A DNA stretch of 64,000 bases, from contig JAFWVQ010000034.1 of NCBI GenBank assembly GCA_017523925.1, forward strand, positions 1 to 64,000, in the 5' to 3' direction. The DNA comes from Clostridia bacterium. Its GTDB lineage: Bacteria; Bacillota; Clostridia; Christensenellales; CAG-138. The notes beneath the pieces are model-generated. The model did not search any database and was not told the origin of the DNA. It was given only the letters and a program-made list of their open reading frames with translations. Shown piece after piece: positions 45,605-55,158 of the stretch. Made by a program: the position numbers and the translations under genes. The stretch's first letter is position 1, and each line of letters starts with the position of its first letter.

Positions 45605-48544
45605 ATGAACAAAATGCTCAAAAGATCGCTCTCGGTGCTCGTTGCCCTCGCGATGCTGCTTTCATCGTTTGGCTTCATCCCAAGCGGGAATGCGCGCCAT
45701 GAGGACGGCGGGCAGGTCGAGATCGCGGAGGAAAATGCGCCGCGCATCGAAAGGGCGCAGGATGATATCGTGAATATCATCGTTAAGCTCGAGGATGTGC
45801 CGGCTCTCGCCGTTTCGGGCGAAAACGCTCTTCGCGCAAGCGCGCGTGAGGCGCTTAAAAGCAAGCAGACCGCGCTTGTAAGCGAGATCGGCGCGCGCTT
45901 TATGCACGGCGAGCTTAAAACGCTTTACCGCTATACGGACACCTTCAACGGCTTCGCTTTTTCGGGCGAATACCGCCTTATCGACGAGATCAAGAAGCTT
46001 TCCGGCGTTGCCGACTGCTATGAAAGCTGGAGCTACGCGCTTCCCGAGATGCCCAAGGGCGAAAATGAGCATGAGAAGCTCGGCACCTCCGTCGGCTTCA
46101 TCAATGCGGACGATATGTGGGCTCTGGGCTACACCGGACAGGGCAAGACCGTTGCCGTTATCGACACGGGCATAACCGGGGATCATCCCGCGTTCACCGC
46201 CGCGCCCGATAGCCCGCATTTCACGGTCTCTTCGCTTCAGAGCCTGCTCGACTCCGAGGAGCTGCTCGCCGAGCAGAAGTTTTCCGGAACTCTCACCGCG
46301 CAGGAGCTCTATTACAGCGCGAAGATCCCCTTTGCCTTCAACTATTATCTCGGCAATACCGACGCTTCCCACAATACCGCCTATAACGACCACGGAACGC
46401 ACGTAAGCTCCATCGCGGCCGGAAACAGCGAGCTTTGCCGCGGCGTTGCGTACAACGCGCAGATAATCGCGATGCAGGTCTTCCGCGGGATCGACGCGGA
46501 TTGGGTGGATATCCTTGCAGCGCTCGAGGACTGCGCGCATCTGCACGTGGACGTGCTGAATATGAGCCTCGGCGCGGACTGCGGCTTCTCGCATGATGAC
46601 GATATGCAGCAGGTCATCGACCTTTTGAGCGCAAGCGGCGTGAACTGCGCCGTTGCCTCGGGCAACAGCGGCACGAGCGGTGCGGGCAATATCTTCAACG
46701 GCACCACGCCCGTTTTCAACGTTGACAACGGCACCACGAACACGCCCGGCACGCTCTCGGCTTCGCTCAGCGTTGCCGCAAGCTACAACGAGGCGGGCGG
46801 CTCCCCCACCACCTATTCGAGCTGGGGCCCCACGCCCGATCTTCGCATAAAGCCCGAGATAATGGCGCCCGGCGATTCCATCTACGCCGCGACCGACCCC
46901 GAGATCGGCGGCAGCGATTACGGCGTTAAGAGCGGCACGAGCATGGCGACCCCGCATATCGCCGGCGGAATGCTGCTTTTAAAGCAGTACGTGGATGCGA
47001 ATTTCCCGAATCTCGATGCAGTCGGCAAGATGCAGATGATAGATTCGCTTCTTATGAGCACCGCAGTTCCCGCGACGAACGGCGGCAAGCCCTACAGCCC
47101 CCGTCAGCAGGGCGCGGGTCAGGCCGATCTCACCGCCGCGATCTCAACGAAGGTCTATATCGACGTTCCCTCCTGCGTTCGCCCGAAGATAGAGCTCGGC
47201 GACGACGACGAAAAGAGCGGCGTGTTCAGCTTCGACTTCGAGCTTGTTAACTTCGGCTCCTCCGCCAAGACATACACCGTTCGCTCCAGCGTGCTGACCG
47301 AGGAAACGAGCTTCTGGCTTATAAACAACAGGCTTCAAACCATCATGAACCACGCGAGCGAGGACATCACGAGCTTCGTGAACGTGACCGCGCCTTCGAG
47401 CGTCACGGTTCCCGCGAACGGCAGAACGAGCGTCAGCGTTACGATCGATCTTGCGGGCTACAAGCAGCAGCTCGACTCCACCTTCCCGGTCGGCATCTAT
47501 ATCGACGGCTTCATAATGCTGGACGGCGAGGTCGACCTCTCCGTTCCGTTCCTCGGCTTCTACGGCGATTGGGAGTACGCCTCGGTTTTCGACCGCACCT
47601 GCTATTACGACCGTTACCTCGGTATGCCCGAATGGACGGCGCAGTGGGGCAGCAACCGCGCAGGCTCGTACATCGGCTATGAATCCGTCAACTTCGGCGT
47701 GAACCCCTTCGGCGCGACCACGAACTTCCTGCTCGACCGCGCCTCGATCAGCCCGAACGGGGACGGCAGGATGGACGCGATCAGCCTTGTTCACGTCTAC
47801 ATGCTTCGCAACGTCGAGACCTTCCGCTACGAGGTGGAGAACGCCGCGACCGGTGAAAACTACTACACCAAGGAGATCCCCTACGTCACCAAGGCGGTCA
47901 AAAACACCTTCGTGAGCTTCTATCAGCCCGTCGGCGCGGAGGAATACACGCAGATGGATCCCTTCTACGGCGACGGCCTTGCGGACGGGACCACCGTTAC
48001 GCTTCGCATGACGGGCATCATGCAGAGCTATGATGAATTCGACCCCGCCGCGAACGAGAACGCGATCTGGGAGATCCCCGTAACGATCGACCGCACCGCA
48101 CCGCATATCGTAAGTTCGAGCCTTGAAAACGGCGCGCTCTCGCTCCGCGTTACGGATGAGCATTATGCGGCCTACGTCGGCATCTACTCCGACTCTGCCT
48201 GCACGCAGCTCATCGCCGAGCGCGTGATCGAGGAGGATTCGCGCGGCGCCGAGACGGAGCTTAGCTTCAGCGTTGGAAACTCCGCCACGGTTTACGTCAA
48301 GCTCGGCGATTACGCCGCGAATACCGCCGTTATCCGCATCGACGAGGGCAGCGCGCTCGTTCCGGGCGACGCCGATCTGAACGGCAGCGTTTCGGTTGCG
48401 GACGCGGTACTCGCGCTGCGCCACGCGATGGGGCTGAGCGCCCTCACCGGACAGGGCTTTGCCAACGCCGATATGGACGGCAGCGGCACCGTCACCACGG
48501 CCGATGCGATCGTGATACTGCGCATGGCTATGGGGCTGGCGTAA
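45605..48544 (+). CDS. Secreted lactocepin/C5a-peptidase-like S8 protease with dockerin
   Basis: A 979-residue secreted subtilase: signal peptide (about 1-30); I9-like propeptide region (about 50-140); catalytic domain with VAVIDTGI (Asp), NDHGTHVSS (His), ASGNSG (Asn) and KSGTSMATPH (Ser); a long insertion between Asn and Ser typical of lactocepin-type enzymes; Fn3-like beta domains (about 520-860; TVPANGRTSVSVTIDL, SISPNGDGRMDA); dockerin with loops DADLNGSVSVAD and DMDGSGTVTTAD, ending without the FP-x-E tail. The ATG at 45605 follows AAAGGAG by 7 nt. It probably digests host or dietary protein at the surface while docked to a cohesin. Confidence 0.93.
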   Translation: MNKMLKRSLSVLVALAMLLSSFGFIPSGNARHEDGGQVEIAEENAPRIERAQDDIVNIIVKLEDVPALAVSGENALRASAREALKSKQTALVSEIGARFMHGELKTLYRYTDTFNGFAFSGEYRLIDEIKKLSGVADCYESWSYALPEMPKGENEHEKLGTSVGFINADDMWALGYTGQGKTVAVIDTGITGDHPAFTAAPDSPHFTVSSLQSLLDSEELLAEQKFSGTLTAQELYYSAKIPFAFNYYLGNTDASHNTAYNDHGTHVSSIAAGNSELCRGVAYNAQIIAMQVFRGIDADWVDILAALEDCAHLHVDVLNMSLGADCGFSHDDDMQQVIDLLSASGVNCAVASGNSGTSGAGNIFNGTTPVFNVDNGTTNTPGTLSASLSVAASYNEAGGSPTTYSSWGPTPDLRIKPEIMAPGDSIYAATDPEIGGSDYGVKSGTSMATPHIAGGMLLLKQYVDANFPNLDAVGKMQMIDSLLMSTAVPATNGGKPYSPRQQGAGQADLTAAISTKVYIDVPSCVRPKIELGDDDEKSGVFSFDFELVNFGSSAKTYTVRSSVLTEETSFWLINNRLQTIMNHASEDITSFVNVTAPSSVTVPANGRTSVSVTIDLAGYKQQLDSTFPVGIYIDGFIMLDGEVDLSVPFLGFYGDWEYASVFDRTCYYDRYLGMPEWTAQWGSNRAGSYIGYESVNFGVNPFGATTNFLLDRASISPNGDGRMDAISLVHVYMLRNVETFRYEVENAATGENYYTKEIPYVTKAVKNTFVSFYQPVGAEEYTQMDPFYGDGLADGTTVTLRMTGIMQSYDEFDPAANENAIWEIPVTIDRTAPHIVSSSLENGALSLRVTDEHYAAYVGIYSDSACTQLIAERVIEEDSRGAETELSFSVGNSATVYVKLGDYAANTAVIRIDEGSALVPGDADLNGSVSVADAVLALRHAMGLSALTGQGFANADMDGSGTVTTADAIVILRMAMGLA

Positions 48545-48612
48545 GTGAATGAAGCCGCTTCGCTAATGATGCAAAATGATGCCGCCTTCGGCCAACGAAG
48601 GAATTGATGTGG

Positions 48613-48640
48613 AAATGCCGCTTTCGGGCGGCATTTTCGC
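48613..48640 (+). terminator. Terminator of the second dockerin protease
   Basis: AAATGCCGC (48613-48621) pairs perfectly with GCGGCATTT (48628-48636) and is followed by TCGCTTTC. Confidence 0.75.
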
Positions 48641-48802
48641 TTTCTCCCGTTTTCACATTCGTTTTTTTCACACAGGCTTTTCCCCGCTTTGCCATTTTTG
48701 CTTCTTGAAATGCGGCGGCGCATGCACTATAATAGAATATACCAAGCAAGTTTGATTCGGCGGCGCACAGCGTTCCGTTTTTACAGCATAGGAGGAAGCA
48801 GC

Positions 48803-51274
48803 ATGCAAAACGAAAAAACCATCCGCATCTTTATCGGCTCATCGATCACCGACCTTGAGCTTGAAAGAATGAAGCTCATGAGCTTTATTCAGGGCCTGAA
48901 CAACAAGTACCATGAGCGCGGCATCTTTATCGAGGGCTATATCTGCGAGGAAACGCCGAATAATATGCGCTTGGGAGGCTCACAGGTCATGCACAACGAC
49001 TATATAAGCGGCAGCGCGGATGCGACCATCTTCATGTTCTTCCACAAGGCTGGCGAATTCACCATGAAGGAGCTCGAGCTTGCGCGGCAGGCGTTCCTTG
49101 AAAAGGGCAAGCCGAACGTATATGTCTTTTTCAAGGCGGTGGACGGCGCACCCGATATCAACGAAGATATCCAAAGGGCGGTCAGCCTGGTTTTCGATGA
49201 TTACGGCCATTACTATAAGATGTTCGACGACGTGGACACCGTGAAGCTGGAGCTTCTGCAGTTCCTGATGGATAAGCTCAATGGCAAAGGTGAGCTTGTT
49301 ATCAAGGACGGCGCGGTGTATATGAACGGCGAGCTTATTAAGGATATCTCAGCCGCGAATATCTTTGCTTATCAGAATAATCCGAATCTTAAATCGCTCA
49401 AGGAGCAGATCGAGGAGCTTGAAGGCCTACTGCACGAGGCAAACGAGGAGGGCGACGACGGCACGGCGCTCAGGCTCTCGAAGAAGCTGGACGAGCTGAA
49501 AAAGCAGTATGCCGAGCTTGAAGCGGATATCCTCGACACGCTGATATTCTTCTTCGAGCAGAATAAGAAGGGCGGCAAGGCGGACAAGGTGCTTGCCAAG
49601 GCGCTGCGGTATCTCGAGCTCGGCAAGATCGAGATGGCGAAGGCGCTTATCCCTCAGGAGGAGCTGGACAGGATGGCGGAGTCCATCAAGAAGCGCCGCG
49701 CATTGATGGAAGCGCAGCTCCGCGATGAGGAGGAAACGCTGCTTTCGCGCACAAGGGCGAGGATAAAGACCCTTAAGCTCGATCTTGACAACCCGAACCG
49801 CTTCTCCGAGATCGAGCATGCCTATGAAAGCGCATATGAAGCGGCGAAAAGCATCAAGGACTATGACTTTATCTATGATTATGCGGATTTTCTGTATGAT
49901 CAGAAGAACTACCCCAAGGCGATAGGGATCGCCGAAGAGCTTAAGTATATCTATGATGCTCCGAAGCTGAAGGGCGAGATAACCGACTTCGAACGCGGCC
50001 GCCTGCTGAATCTGCTGGGTTTGCTGTACGATGATAACAAGAATCTTCAGAATGTCGAGGCGTTGTTGTTTGAATCGCTTGCGCTTCGGCAGAGCATTTT
50101 CAAGTCTGATTCGACGCCGGATAATGAAGCAAATTTGGCAACGACCTGCAACAACCTCGGCAGTTTCTATGCGAAAAACGACAGGCCGCAGGAGGCGGAG
50201 AAGCTGTTTCTTGAAGCGCTTGGGATAAATAGGCGCCTTGCCGAAACAGTAAGCCGCGAAAGATATGAGCCGGATGTGGCGGGTACCTGCAACAACCTCG
50301 GCAATTCATATAGCCAGCTCGGCAGACCGCAGGAGGCGGAGAAGCTGTATCTTGAAGCGCTTGAGATAAGCAGGCGCTTAGCTTCGACCATAAGCCGCGA
50401 GGCGTATGAACCGGATGTGGCGATGACCTATGTTTGCCTCGGCAATTTATATAGCCAGTTCGGCAGACCGCAGGAGGCGGAGAAGCTGTATCTTGAAGCG
50501 TTTGGGATCTATAAGCGCTTAGCTTCGACCGTAAGCCGCGAAAGATATGAGCCGGATGTAGCGATGACCTGCAACAACCTCGGCCTTTTCTATTCGAAAA
50601 ACGGCAGACCACAGGAAGCGGAGAAGCTGCTTCTTGAAGCGTTGGAGATAAGCAGGCGCCTTGCCGAGACCGTAAGCCGTGAGGCGTATGAACCGGATGT
50701 GGCGGACACATGCAACAACCTCGGCAATCTCTATAAGAATAACGGCAAACCGCAGGAGGCGGGGAAGCTGTATCTTGAAGCGTTTGGGATCTATAAGCGC
50801 TTAGCTTCGACCGTAAGCCGCGAAAGATATGAGCCGAATGTGGCGGGCGCATGCAACAACCTCGGCATTTTCTATGCGCAAAACGGCAGACCGCAGGAGG
50901 CGGAGAAGCTGTATCTTGAAGCGTTGGAGATAAGAAGGCGCTTAGCTTCGACCGTAAGCCTCGAGGCGTATGAGCCGGATGTGGCGACGACCTGCAACAA
51001 CCTCGGCAATTTCTACAAGGATAACGGCAGACCGCAGGAGGCGGAGAAGCTGTATCTTGAAGCGCTTGAGATAAGAAAGCGCTTAGCCGAGACCGTAAGC
51101 CGCGAAAGATATGAGCCGGATGTGGCAATGACGCTGTTCAATATGGGCATATTCTATAAAGCCGAAGGCGATGCCGAAAAGAGTGAGGCCTGCTTCGCCG
51201 AAGCCAAGTCCATCGCCGAGCGCTACAAGGATGTGGCCCCGATCTGCCGACAGATCTATGATAGGCTTTCATAA
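48803..51274 (+). CDS. DUF4062-like (TIR-related) N-terminus fused to long TPR array
   Basis: An 823-residue cytosolic protein. Residues about 5-115 (IRIFIGSSITDLELERMKL ... ADATIFMFFHK ... ELELARQAF ... NVYVFFK) resemble DUF4062, a Rossmann-like domain related to TIR/SEFIR that is often fused to NTPase or repeat domains. A charged coiled-coil (about 195-245) and helical region follow, then from residue 449 seven nearly identical 47-residue TPR units (CNNLGxFY, RPQEAEKLYLEALEI, YEPDVA) and a partial eighth. The ATG at 48803 follows AGGAGG; the longer frame is rejected. It may be a sensor or signalling scaffold; a defence role is possible but unproven. Confidence 0.85.
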   Translation: MQNEKTIRIFIGSSITDLELERMKLMSFIQGLNNKYHERGIFIEGYICEETPNNMRLGGSQVMHNDYISGSADATIFMFFHKAGEFTMKELELARQAFLEKGKPNVYVFFKAVDGAPDINEDIQRAVSLVFDDYGHYYKMFDDVDTVKLELLQFLMDKLNGKGELVIKDGAVYMNGELIKDISAANIFAYQNNPNLKSLKEQIEELEGLLHEANEEGDDGTALRLSKKLDELKKQYAELEADILDTLIFFFEQNKKGGKADKVLAKALRYLELGKIEMAKALIPQEELDRMAESIKKRRALMEAQLRDEEETLLSRTRARIKTLKLDLDNPNRFSEIEHAYESAYEAAKSIKDYDFIYDYADFLYDQKNYPKAIGIAEELKYIYDAPKLKGEITDFERGRLLNLLGLLYDDNKNLQNVEALLFESLALRQSIFKSDSTPDNEANLATTCNNLGSFYAKNDRPQEAEKLFLEALGINRRLAETVSRERYEPDVAGTCNNLGNSYSQLGRPQEAEKLYLEALEISRRLASTISREAYEPDVAMTYVCLGNLYSQFGRPQEAEKLYLEAFGIYKRLASTVSRERYEPDVAMTCNNLGLFYSKNGRPQEAEKLLLEALEISRRLAETVSREAYEPDVADTCNNLGNLYKNNGKPQEAGKLYLEAFGIYKRLASTVSRERYEPNVAGACNNLGIFYAQNGRPQEAEKLYLEALEIRRRLASTVSLEAYEPDVATTCNNLGNFYKDNGRPQEAEKLYLEALEIRKRLAETVSRERYEPDVAMTLFNMGIFYKAEGDAEKSEACFAEAKSIAERYKDVAPICRQIYDRLS
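50147..51133 (+). repeat. Seven in-frame 141 bp tandem repeats (TPR units)
   Basis: TGCAACAACCTCGGC-type starts occur at 50147, 50288, 50429, 50570, 50711, 50852 and 50993, each exactly 141 bp apart (47 codons). Units differ by few bases, showing recent expansion or gene conversion. Confidence 0.95.
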
Positions 51275-51347
51275 CGCAACCTCTGCCGCATTTATTGCGT
51301 TTTCATGCTTTACGGCGGAGCGCCCCCTCCCTCGATACTTTTTGCGG

Positions 51348-51375
51348 TTGACTTATCCTCTAAAATTGATATAAT
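51348..51375 (+). promoter_or_regulatory. Promoter of DUF2232-rplI operon
   Basis: TTGACT (51348-51353), 16 bp, extended -10 TTGATATAAT (hexamer 51370-51375). The start site would fall near 51382, which argues against translation from the ATG there. Confidence 0.75.
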
Positions 51376-51465
51376 AAGTAGATGTGGAGGTTTCGCCTTT
51401 CGCGGCGCGCCGGGCGTTTCGGCGCTTTGCCGCGGGAAGAGCGGGCTCCGCACAGGGTCAACGCT

Positions 51466-52677
51466 ATGGAAAAAACCGCTTCTTTTAAAAAATTCATATT
51501 CGCACTGCTTTTCGGACTCGCCGGCGCGTTTGCCGGGGCGTATTCCGTGCTTCTTCTCCCCCTGGCCGCAGCGGTCACGGTGTATTCGGGCGTGCGCTGG
51601 GGCAGGATCTATGCCGCAGTGCCGTTCCTTTTCACGCTTGTCGCGATCTTCTTCTCGCGGCTTGGCGACGATTTCGCGCTGTACTCGCTCTGCTGCGCCT
51701 TCACGGTGTTCACGCTGTTCACCTACACGGCGTTCACGCTGCGCCTGCCCTATCGCTTGACCGCATTGGTGCTCGCCGCCGTCGCGCTGCTCGCGCTGTA
51801 CGCCGCGCTGGCGCTCCCCTCCGTGCTTGCGGGCAAGGCGCCGTATGACGGAGTGATCGAGAGCCTGCGCACGATGGACGCATACTATCGCTCGGCCGGC
51901 TACGTTATAGAGGATATCGCGGAGCTGCGCGATTCGATACCGAACCTGTTTTACGGAATGCTGATCCTCACGGCGGAGGCGGCTGCCTTCGCCACGGTGA
52001 CGCTTTCATACAAGTTTCTCAAGAGCACCGGGGCTGTTCGCCCCATGGCGCGCTTCCGCGAATGGCAGCTTCCCCAGAGCCTCAAGCTCGGCCTGCCCGT
52101 ATTTGCCGCCGCCGTCGCCATAATGTATGCGGTGGGCTCGGCCGCCGCGCCCGTGCTGCTCTATACGCTGCTTTACGCGCTGCTTCCGCTGCTTGCAGCG
52201 GGCGGCATCGCCACTGCGCTGTACCTTGCGCTGCGCGAACGCGACCGTTTCTCGCTGCCCATAGCGCTGTTCGTGGCGTTTATGACCGTTATGTCGCCCT
52301 ATTTCATGGCGGTCCTCGGCACGGTGGATCTTTACGCCGGCATCAGGCGCAGGATGATCCGCACCGACCGGCTCATCCGCGAGGCGTTTGAAAAGGCGAA
52401 CAGGGAGAAGAGCAGCACCGTTACCGTGGACTTCGGCGACGGCAACGGCCCGCAGATTATCGCGCGCAGAAGGGACGACGCTTTCTTCGACCACGTGCTC
52501 AAGGACGAGGAGGGCGAAGACGCGGCTGACAGCAGCGGCGAAAAAGCCGATGACGCCGAAAAAACCGACAACGGCGATAATGGCGATAACAACGACAACA
52601 GCGATACAAACGAGCCCGACGGCGCCGCCGAAGGGACGACGAAAACGAACGAAAACTCAACAGGAGGCGAAGACTGA
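51466..52677 (+). CDS. DUF2232 (YybS-like) membrane protein
   Basis: A 403-residue polytopic membrane protein with about eight hydrophobic segments (residues about 10-300) and a long acidic, Asp/Asn/Glu-rich cytosolic tail (about 340-403). Position directly before rplI, with stop and start codons touching (TGAATG), matches the yybS-type locus of Bacillota. The family may take part in membrane transport or spore/vegetative envelope functions; no defined activity. The ATG at 51466 is preferred because the upstream ATG at 51382 coincides with the predicted transcript start. The gdpP gene usual between yybS and rplI is missing. Confidence 0.82.
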   Translation: MEKTASFKKFIFALLFGLAGAFAGAYSVLLLPLAAAVTVYSGVRWGRIYAAVPFLFTLVAIFFSRLGDDFALYSLCCAFTVFTLFTYTAFTLRLPYRLTALVLAAVALLALYAALALPSVLAGKAPYDGVIESLRTMDAYYRSAGYVIEDIAELRDSIPNLFYGMLILTAEAAAFATVTLSYKFLKSTGAVRPMARFREWQLPQSLKLGLPVFAAAVAIMYAVGSAAAPVLLYTLLYALLPLLAAGGIATALYLALRERDRFSLPIALFVAFMTVMSPYFMAVLGTVDLYAGIRRRMIRTDRLIREAFEKANREKSSTVTVDFGDGNGPQIIARRRDDAFFDHVLKDEEGEDAADSSGEKADDAEKTDNGDNGDNNDNSDTNEPDGAAEGTTKTNENSTGGED

Positions 52678-53130
52678 ATGAAGGTACTTCTCAAGCAGGA
52701 CGTGCACGGCTGCGGCAAGGCGGGCGATATTGCTTCCGTCAGCGACGGCTATGCCAAGAATTTTCTCATTCCCAAGGGGCTTGCGGTGCCCGCCGATTCG
52801 GACACCATAAACGCCGTGAACATCAAAAAATCCGCCCAGAAGCATCGCCGCGAGGTGCAGAGGCAGAACGCCAAGGCGCTTGCAGCCGATATGAGCAGGC
52901 TTTCCGTGAAGGTTTACGCCAAATGCGGCGAAAACGGCAGGCTCTTCGGCGCGATAACCGGCAAGGAGATCGCCGCCGCGCTCAAGGAGCAGTACGATAT
53001 CGAGGTGGACAAAAAGCGCATCAGCCTCGACGAGCCCATCAAGGCGATCGGCATTTACACCGTGAGCGCGCATATGTTTGAGCAAACGAACGCCACCTTC
53101 AAGGTGGAGGTGCTCCCGCTCGAAGAATAA
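52678..53130 (+). CDS. rplI: 50S ribosomal protein L9
   Basis: A 150-residue L9 with the N-terminal RNA-binding domain (MKVLLKQDVHGCGKAGDIASVSDGYAKNFLIPKGLA pattern), the long central helix and the C-terminal domain (GRLFGAITGKEIAAALKEQY). It binds 23S rRNA near the L1 stalk and suppresses slippage. Its ribosome site AGGAGG lies within the end of the preceding gene. The next gene, dnaB, is 202 nt away across a C-rich spacer without a gene. Confidence 0.96.
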   Translation: MKVLLKQDVHGCGKAGDIASVSDGYAKNFLIPKGLAVPADSDTINAVNIKKSAQKHRREVQRQNAKALAADMSRLSVKVYAKCGENGRLFGAITGKEIAAALKEQYDIEVDKKRISLDEPIKAIGIYTVSAHMFEQTNATFKVEVLPLEE

Positions 53131-53332
53131 GCGCTTGCGCTGCCCCGCCCCTTCTCGGCTTTTTGAACCTTCCCCCTGCTCTCCCGCGCCTTCCCGCGCG
53201 GCATATTTCCCGCGCTCGCGCTTCTTATGCGTAATGCACGCGCCTTTTATGCGCCGCGGCTTTGAGCGCGCCGAAGGTTTTACTCCACTCTACTCCACCC
53301 CCCACCCATCGGTCATTCGTTAAATTAAAACT

Positions 53333-54682
53333 ATGGAAGAGAATTTAAACCGCATACCGCACAGCCTGGAGGCTGAACGATCCGTGCTCGGAAGCGTCAT
53401 CGGCCCTGCCGGGCAATCCTCGGCGGCGGACAAGGCGCTTGAAGCGCTTACGGCGGAGGATTTCCATTCCGCCGCGCACAGGGATATCTTTTCCGCTATG
53501 AAAAAGCTCTACGACAGCGGAAAGAGCATCGACCTCACCACCCTGACCGACGTGCTCGAGCGCGACGGCAAGCTTGAAGCCGTCGGCGGCAACAGCTACC
53601 TCGTGGATCTTGCGATCGCCCCGCCGAGCGTTTCGAATATCGAGCATTACGTTGAGATAGTTACGGCGCATTCCGTTCGCAGGAAGCTGATGGCAACCGG
53701 CAATATGATCGCGCGCGAGGCCGTTGAGAGCAGCAAGGATCCCAAGCAGATCCTCGACGACGCCGAGCGGCAGATTTACAATATCGCCATGCGCAAGACC
53801 GCCGAGCATATCCCCTCCATCGGCGAGGTGTATGCGGACGTGTATAAGCAGATCGGCGAACTGATGCAGCTCAAGGGCAGGCGCACCGGCATCCCCACCG
53901 GGCTTGCCGATCTGGACGAGCTTACGAGCGGGCTTCAGCGCGGCGACCTGATCATCGTTGCGGGCCGCCCCTCGGCAGGTAAATCGGCGTTTGCCTTCGG
54001 CATTGCCGCGCATGCCGCGATCCGCGAGAATGCGAACGTGCTGATATTCAGCCTTGAGATGCCGCGCGAGCAGATCGTGATGCGCATCATGTCCAGCGAA
54101 GCGGGCATAAACATGCATAAGCTGCGCACGGGCGAGCTTGAGGCGGACGAGATCTTCCGCATCGCGGATCAGTTCAACACCGTTGGCGAAGCGAACATGC
54201 TCATAGACGACTCTCCCCTTGCGACCGTGGCCGAGATCCGCTCGAAATGCCGCAGGGTGCAGGCGCAGCAGGGGCTGGATATCGTGATAATCGACTATCT
54301 TCAGCTTATGCAGTCCGCCTCAAGGCGCGATTCGAGGGTCCTGGAGGTGGCAGAGATGACGCGCGGCCTGAAGATGATCGCCAGGGAGCTGAACGTGGCG
54401 ATAATCCTGCTTTCCCAGCTCTCGCGCGAGCCCGATAAGCGCAAGGATCATATGCCGCTTATGAGCGACCTTCGCGAATCCGGCTCCATCGAGCAGGATG
54501 CGGACGTTATAATGATGCTCTACCGCCCCGCGACCTATCTCGAAACGCAGGAGGCGATGGAAGGGGACAACACCTCGTATATCAACGTTGCAAAGCACCG
54601 AAACGGCGCAACCGCGAGTATCAAGGTGATGTGGGTGCCGGAGATAGCAAGATACACCAACTACGCGGGCGATCCCGAATAA
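53333..54682 (+). CDS. dnaB: Replicative DNA helicase
   Basis: A 449-residue DnaB-type (B. subtilis DnaC) hexameric helicase. The N-terminal domain starts RIPHSLEAERSVLGSVI; the RecA-like domain has Walker A GRPSAGKSAF, DIVIIDYLQLM (Walker B), LSQLSREPDKR and DLRESGSIEQDADVIMMLYR. It unwinds DNA ahead of the fork. No Shine-Dalgarno site is visible before the ATG at 53333; the preceding sequence is GTTAAATTAAAACT, so initiation may be leaderless or weak. The rplI-dnaB order is the usual Bacillota order. Confidence 0.96.
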   Translation: MEENLNRIPHSLEAERSVLGSVIGPAGQSSAADKALEALTAEDFHSAAHRDIFSAMKKLYDSGKSIDLTTLTDVLERDGKLEAVGGNSYLVDLAIAPPSVSNIEHYVEIVTAHSVRRKLMATGNMIAREAVESSKDPKQILDDAERQIYNIAMRKTAEHIPSIGEVYADVYKQIGELMQLKGRRTGIPTGLADLDELTSGLQRGDLIIVAGRPSAGKSAFAFGIAAHAAIRENANVLIFSLEMPREQIVMRIMSSEAGINMHKLRTGELEADEIFRIADQFNTVGEANMLIDDSPLATVAEIRSKCRRVQAQQGLDIVIIDYLQLMQSASRRDSRVLEVAEMTRGLKMIARELNVAIILLSQLSREPDKRKDHMPLMSDLRESGSIEQDADVIMMLYRPATYLETQEAMEGDNTSYINVAKHRNGATASIKVMWVPEIARYTNYAGDPE

Positions 54683-54742
54683 GCTTTGCTTTCGGCTTTT
54701 CCGATCGCAGATCGGCATTTGAATATTGCTTACATAAAAAAA

Positions 54743-54785
54743 CGCCGACCCGCGCTTCTTGACGGGTCGGCGACGTGTTTCTTTA
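54743..54785 (+). terminator. Terminator of dnaB
   Basis: CGCCGACCCG (54743-54752) pairs perfectly with CGGGTCGGCG (54763-54772) and is followed by ACGTGTTTCTTTAT. Confidence 0.8.
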
Positions 54786-54896
54786 TCGGTTTGCCCGGGC
54801 TTTGCTCGCAGCTTGTACTCGGCGGCGTTTACACGAACGGTATCATTTCCTGCGCCCGCTTTGCCCGTTTTTTCCCGCTTCGCAACGGCGAACGGC

Positions 54897-54925
54897 TTGA
54901 AACTTTCGAAGCGATATGCTATAAT
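54897..54925 (+). promoter_or_regulatory. ribU promoter
   Basis: TTGAAA (54897-54902), 17 bp, TATAAT (54920-54925), placing the transcript start at the 5' edge of the FMN riboswitch. Confidence 0.85.
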
Positions 54926-54931
54926 CAACTT

Positions 54932-55075
54932 ACTTCGGGGCAGGGTGTAAATCCCTACCGGCGGTCACAGTCCGCGAACGGGCCGAGCTTTCGGTCCGCC
55001 GATCCGGTGGAATTCCGGAACCGACGGTGAGCGCGTTCCTCTTTCGGTGCGCGTAAGTCCGGATGGAAGAAGGAG
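54932..55075 (+). ncRNA. FMN riboswitch (RFN element)
   Basis: The conserved RFN blocks appear in order: ACTTCGGGGCAGGGTGTAAA, TCCCTACCGGCGGT, AGTCCGCGA, GATCCGGTGGAATTCCGG, CCGACGGTGA, and AAGTCCGGATGGAAGAAGGA. These build the six-helix junction that binds FMN. A terminator 40 nt downstream and a ribU gene after that indicate transcriptional attenuation by FMN. Confidence 0.96.
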
Positions 55076-55113
55076 AATAAATATTTATATTTGTTTTATC
55101 TTGTCCTGTGTTA

Positions 55114-55146
55114 CCCGAAGGCTTATCGCTTTCGGGAATTTTTTAT
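55114..55146 (+). terminator. Riboswitch-controlled terminator before ribU
   Basis: CCCGAAGGC (from 55114) pairs with GCTTTCGGG (to about 55136) and is followed by AATTTTTTATT, a classical intrinsic terminator that would stop transcription when FMN is bound. Confidence 0.85.
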
Positions 55147-55158
55147 TCGGAGGTTAAA

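Noticed and set aside
50147-51133. CRISPR-like regular repeats
   Set aside because: Units are 141 bp, contiguous, in frame and encode TPR motifs.
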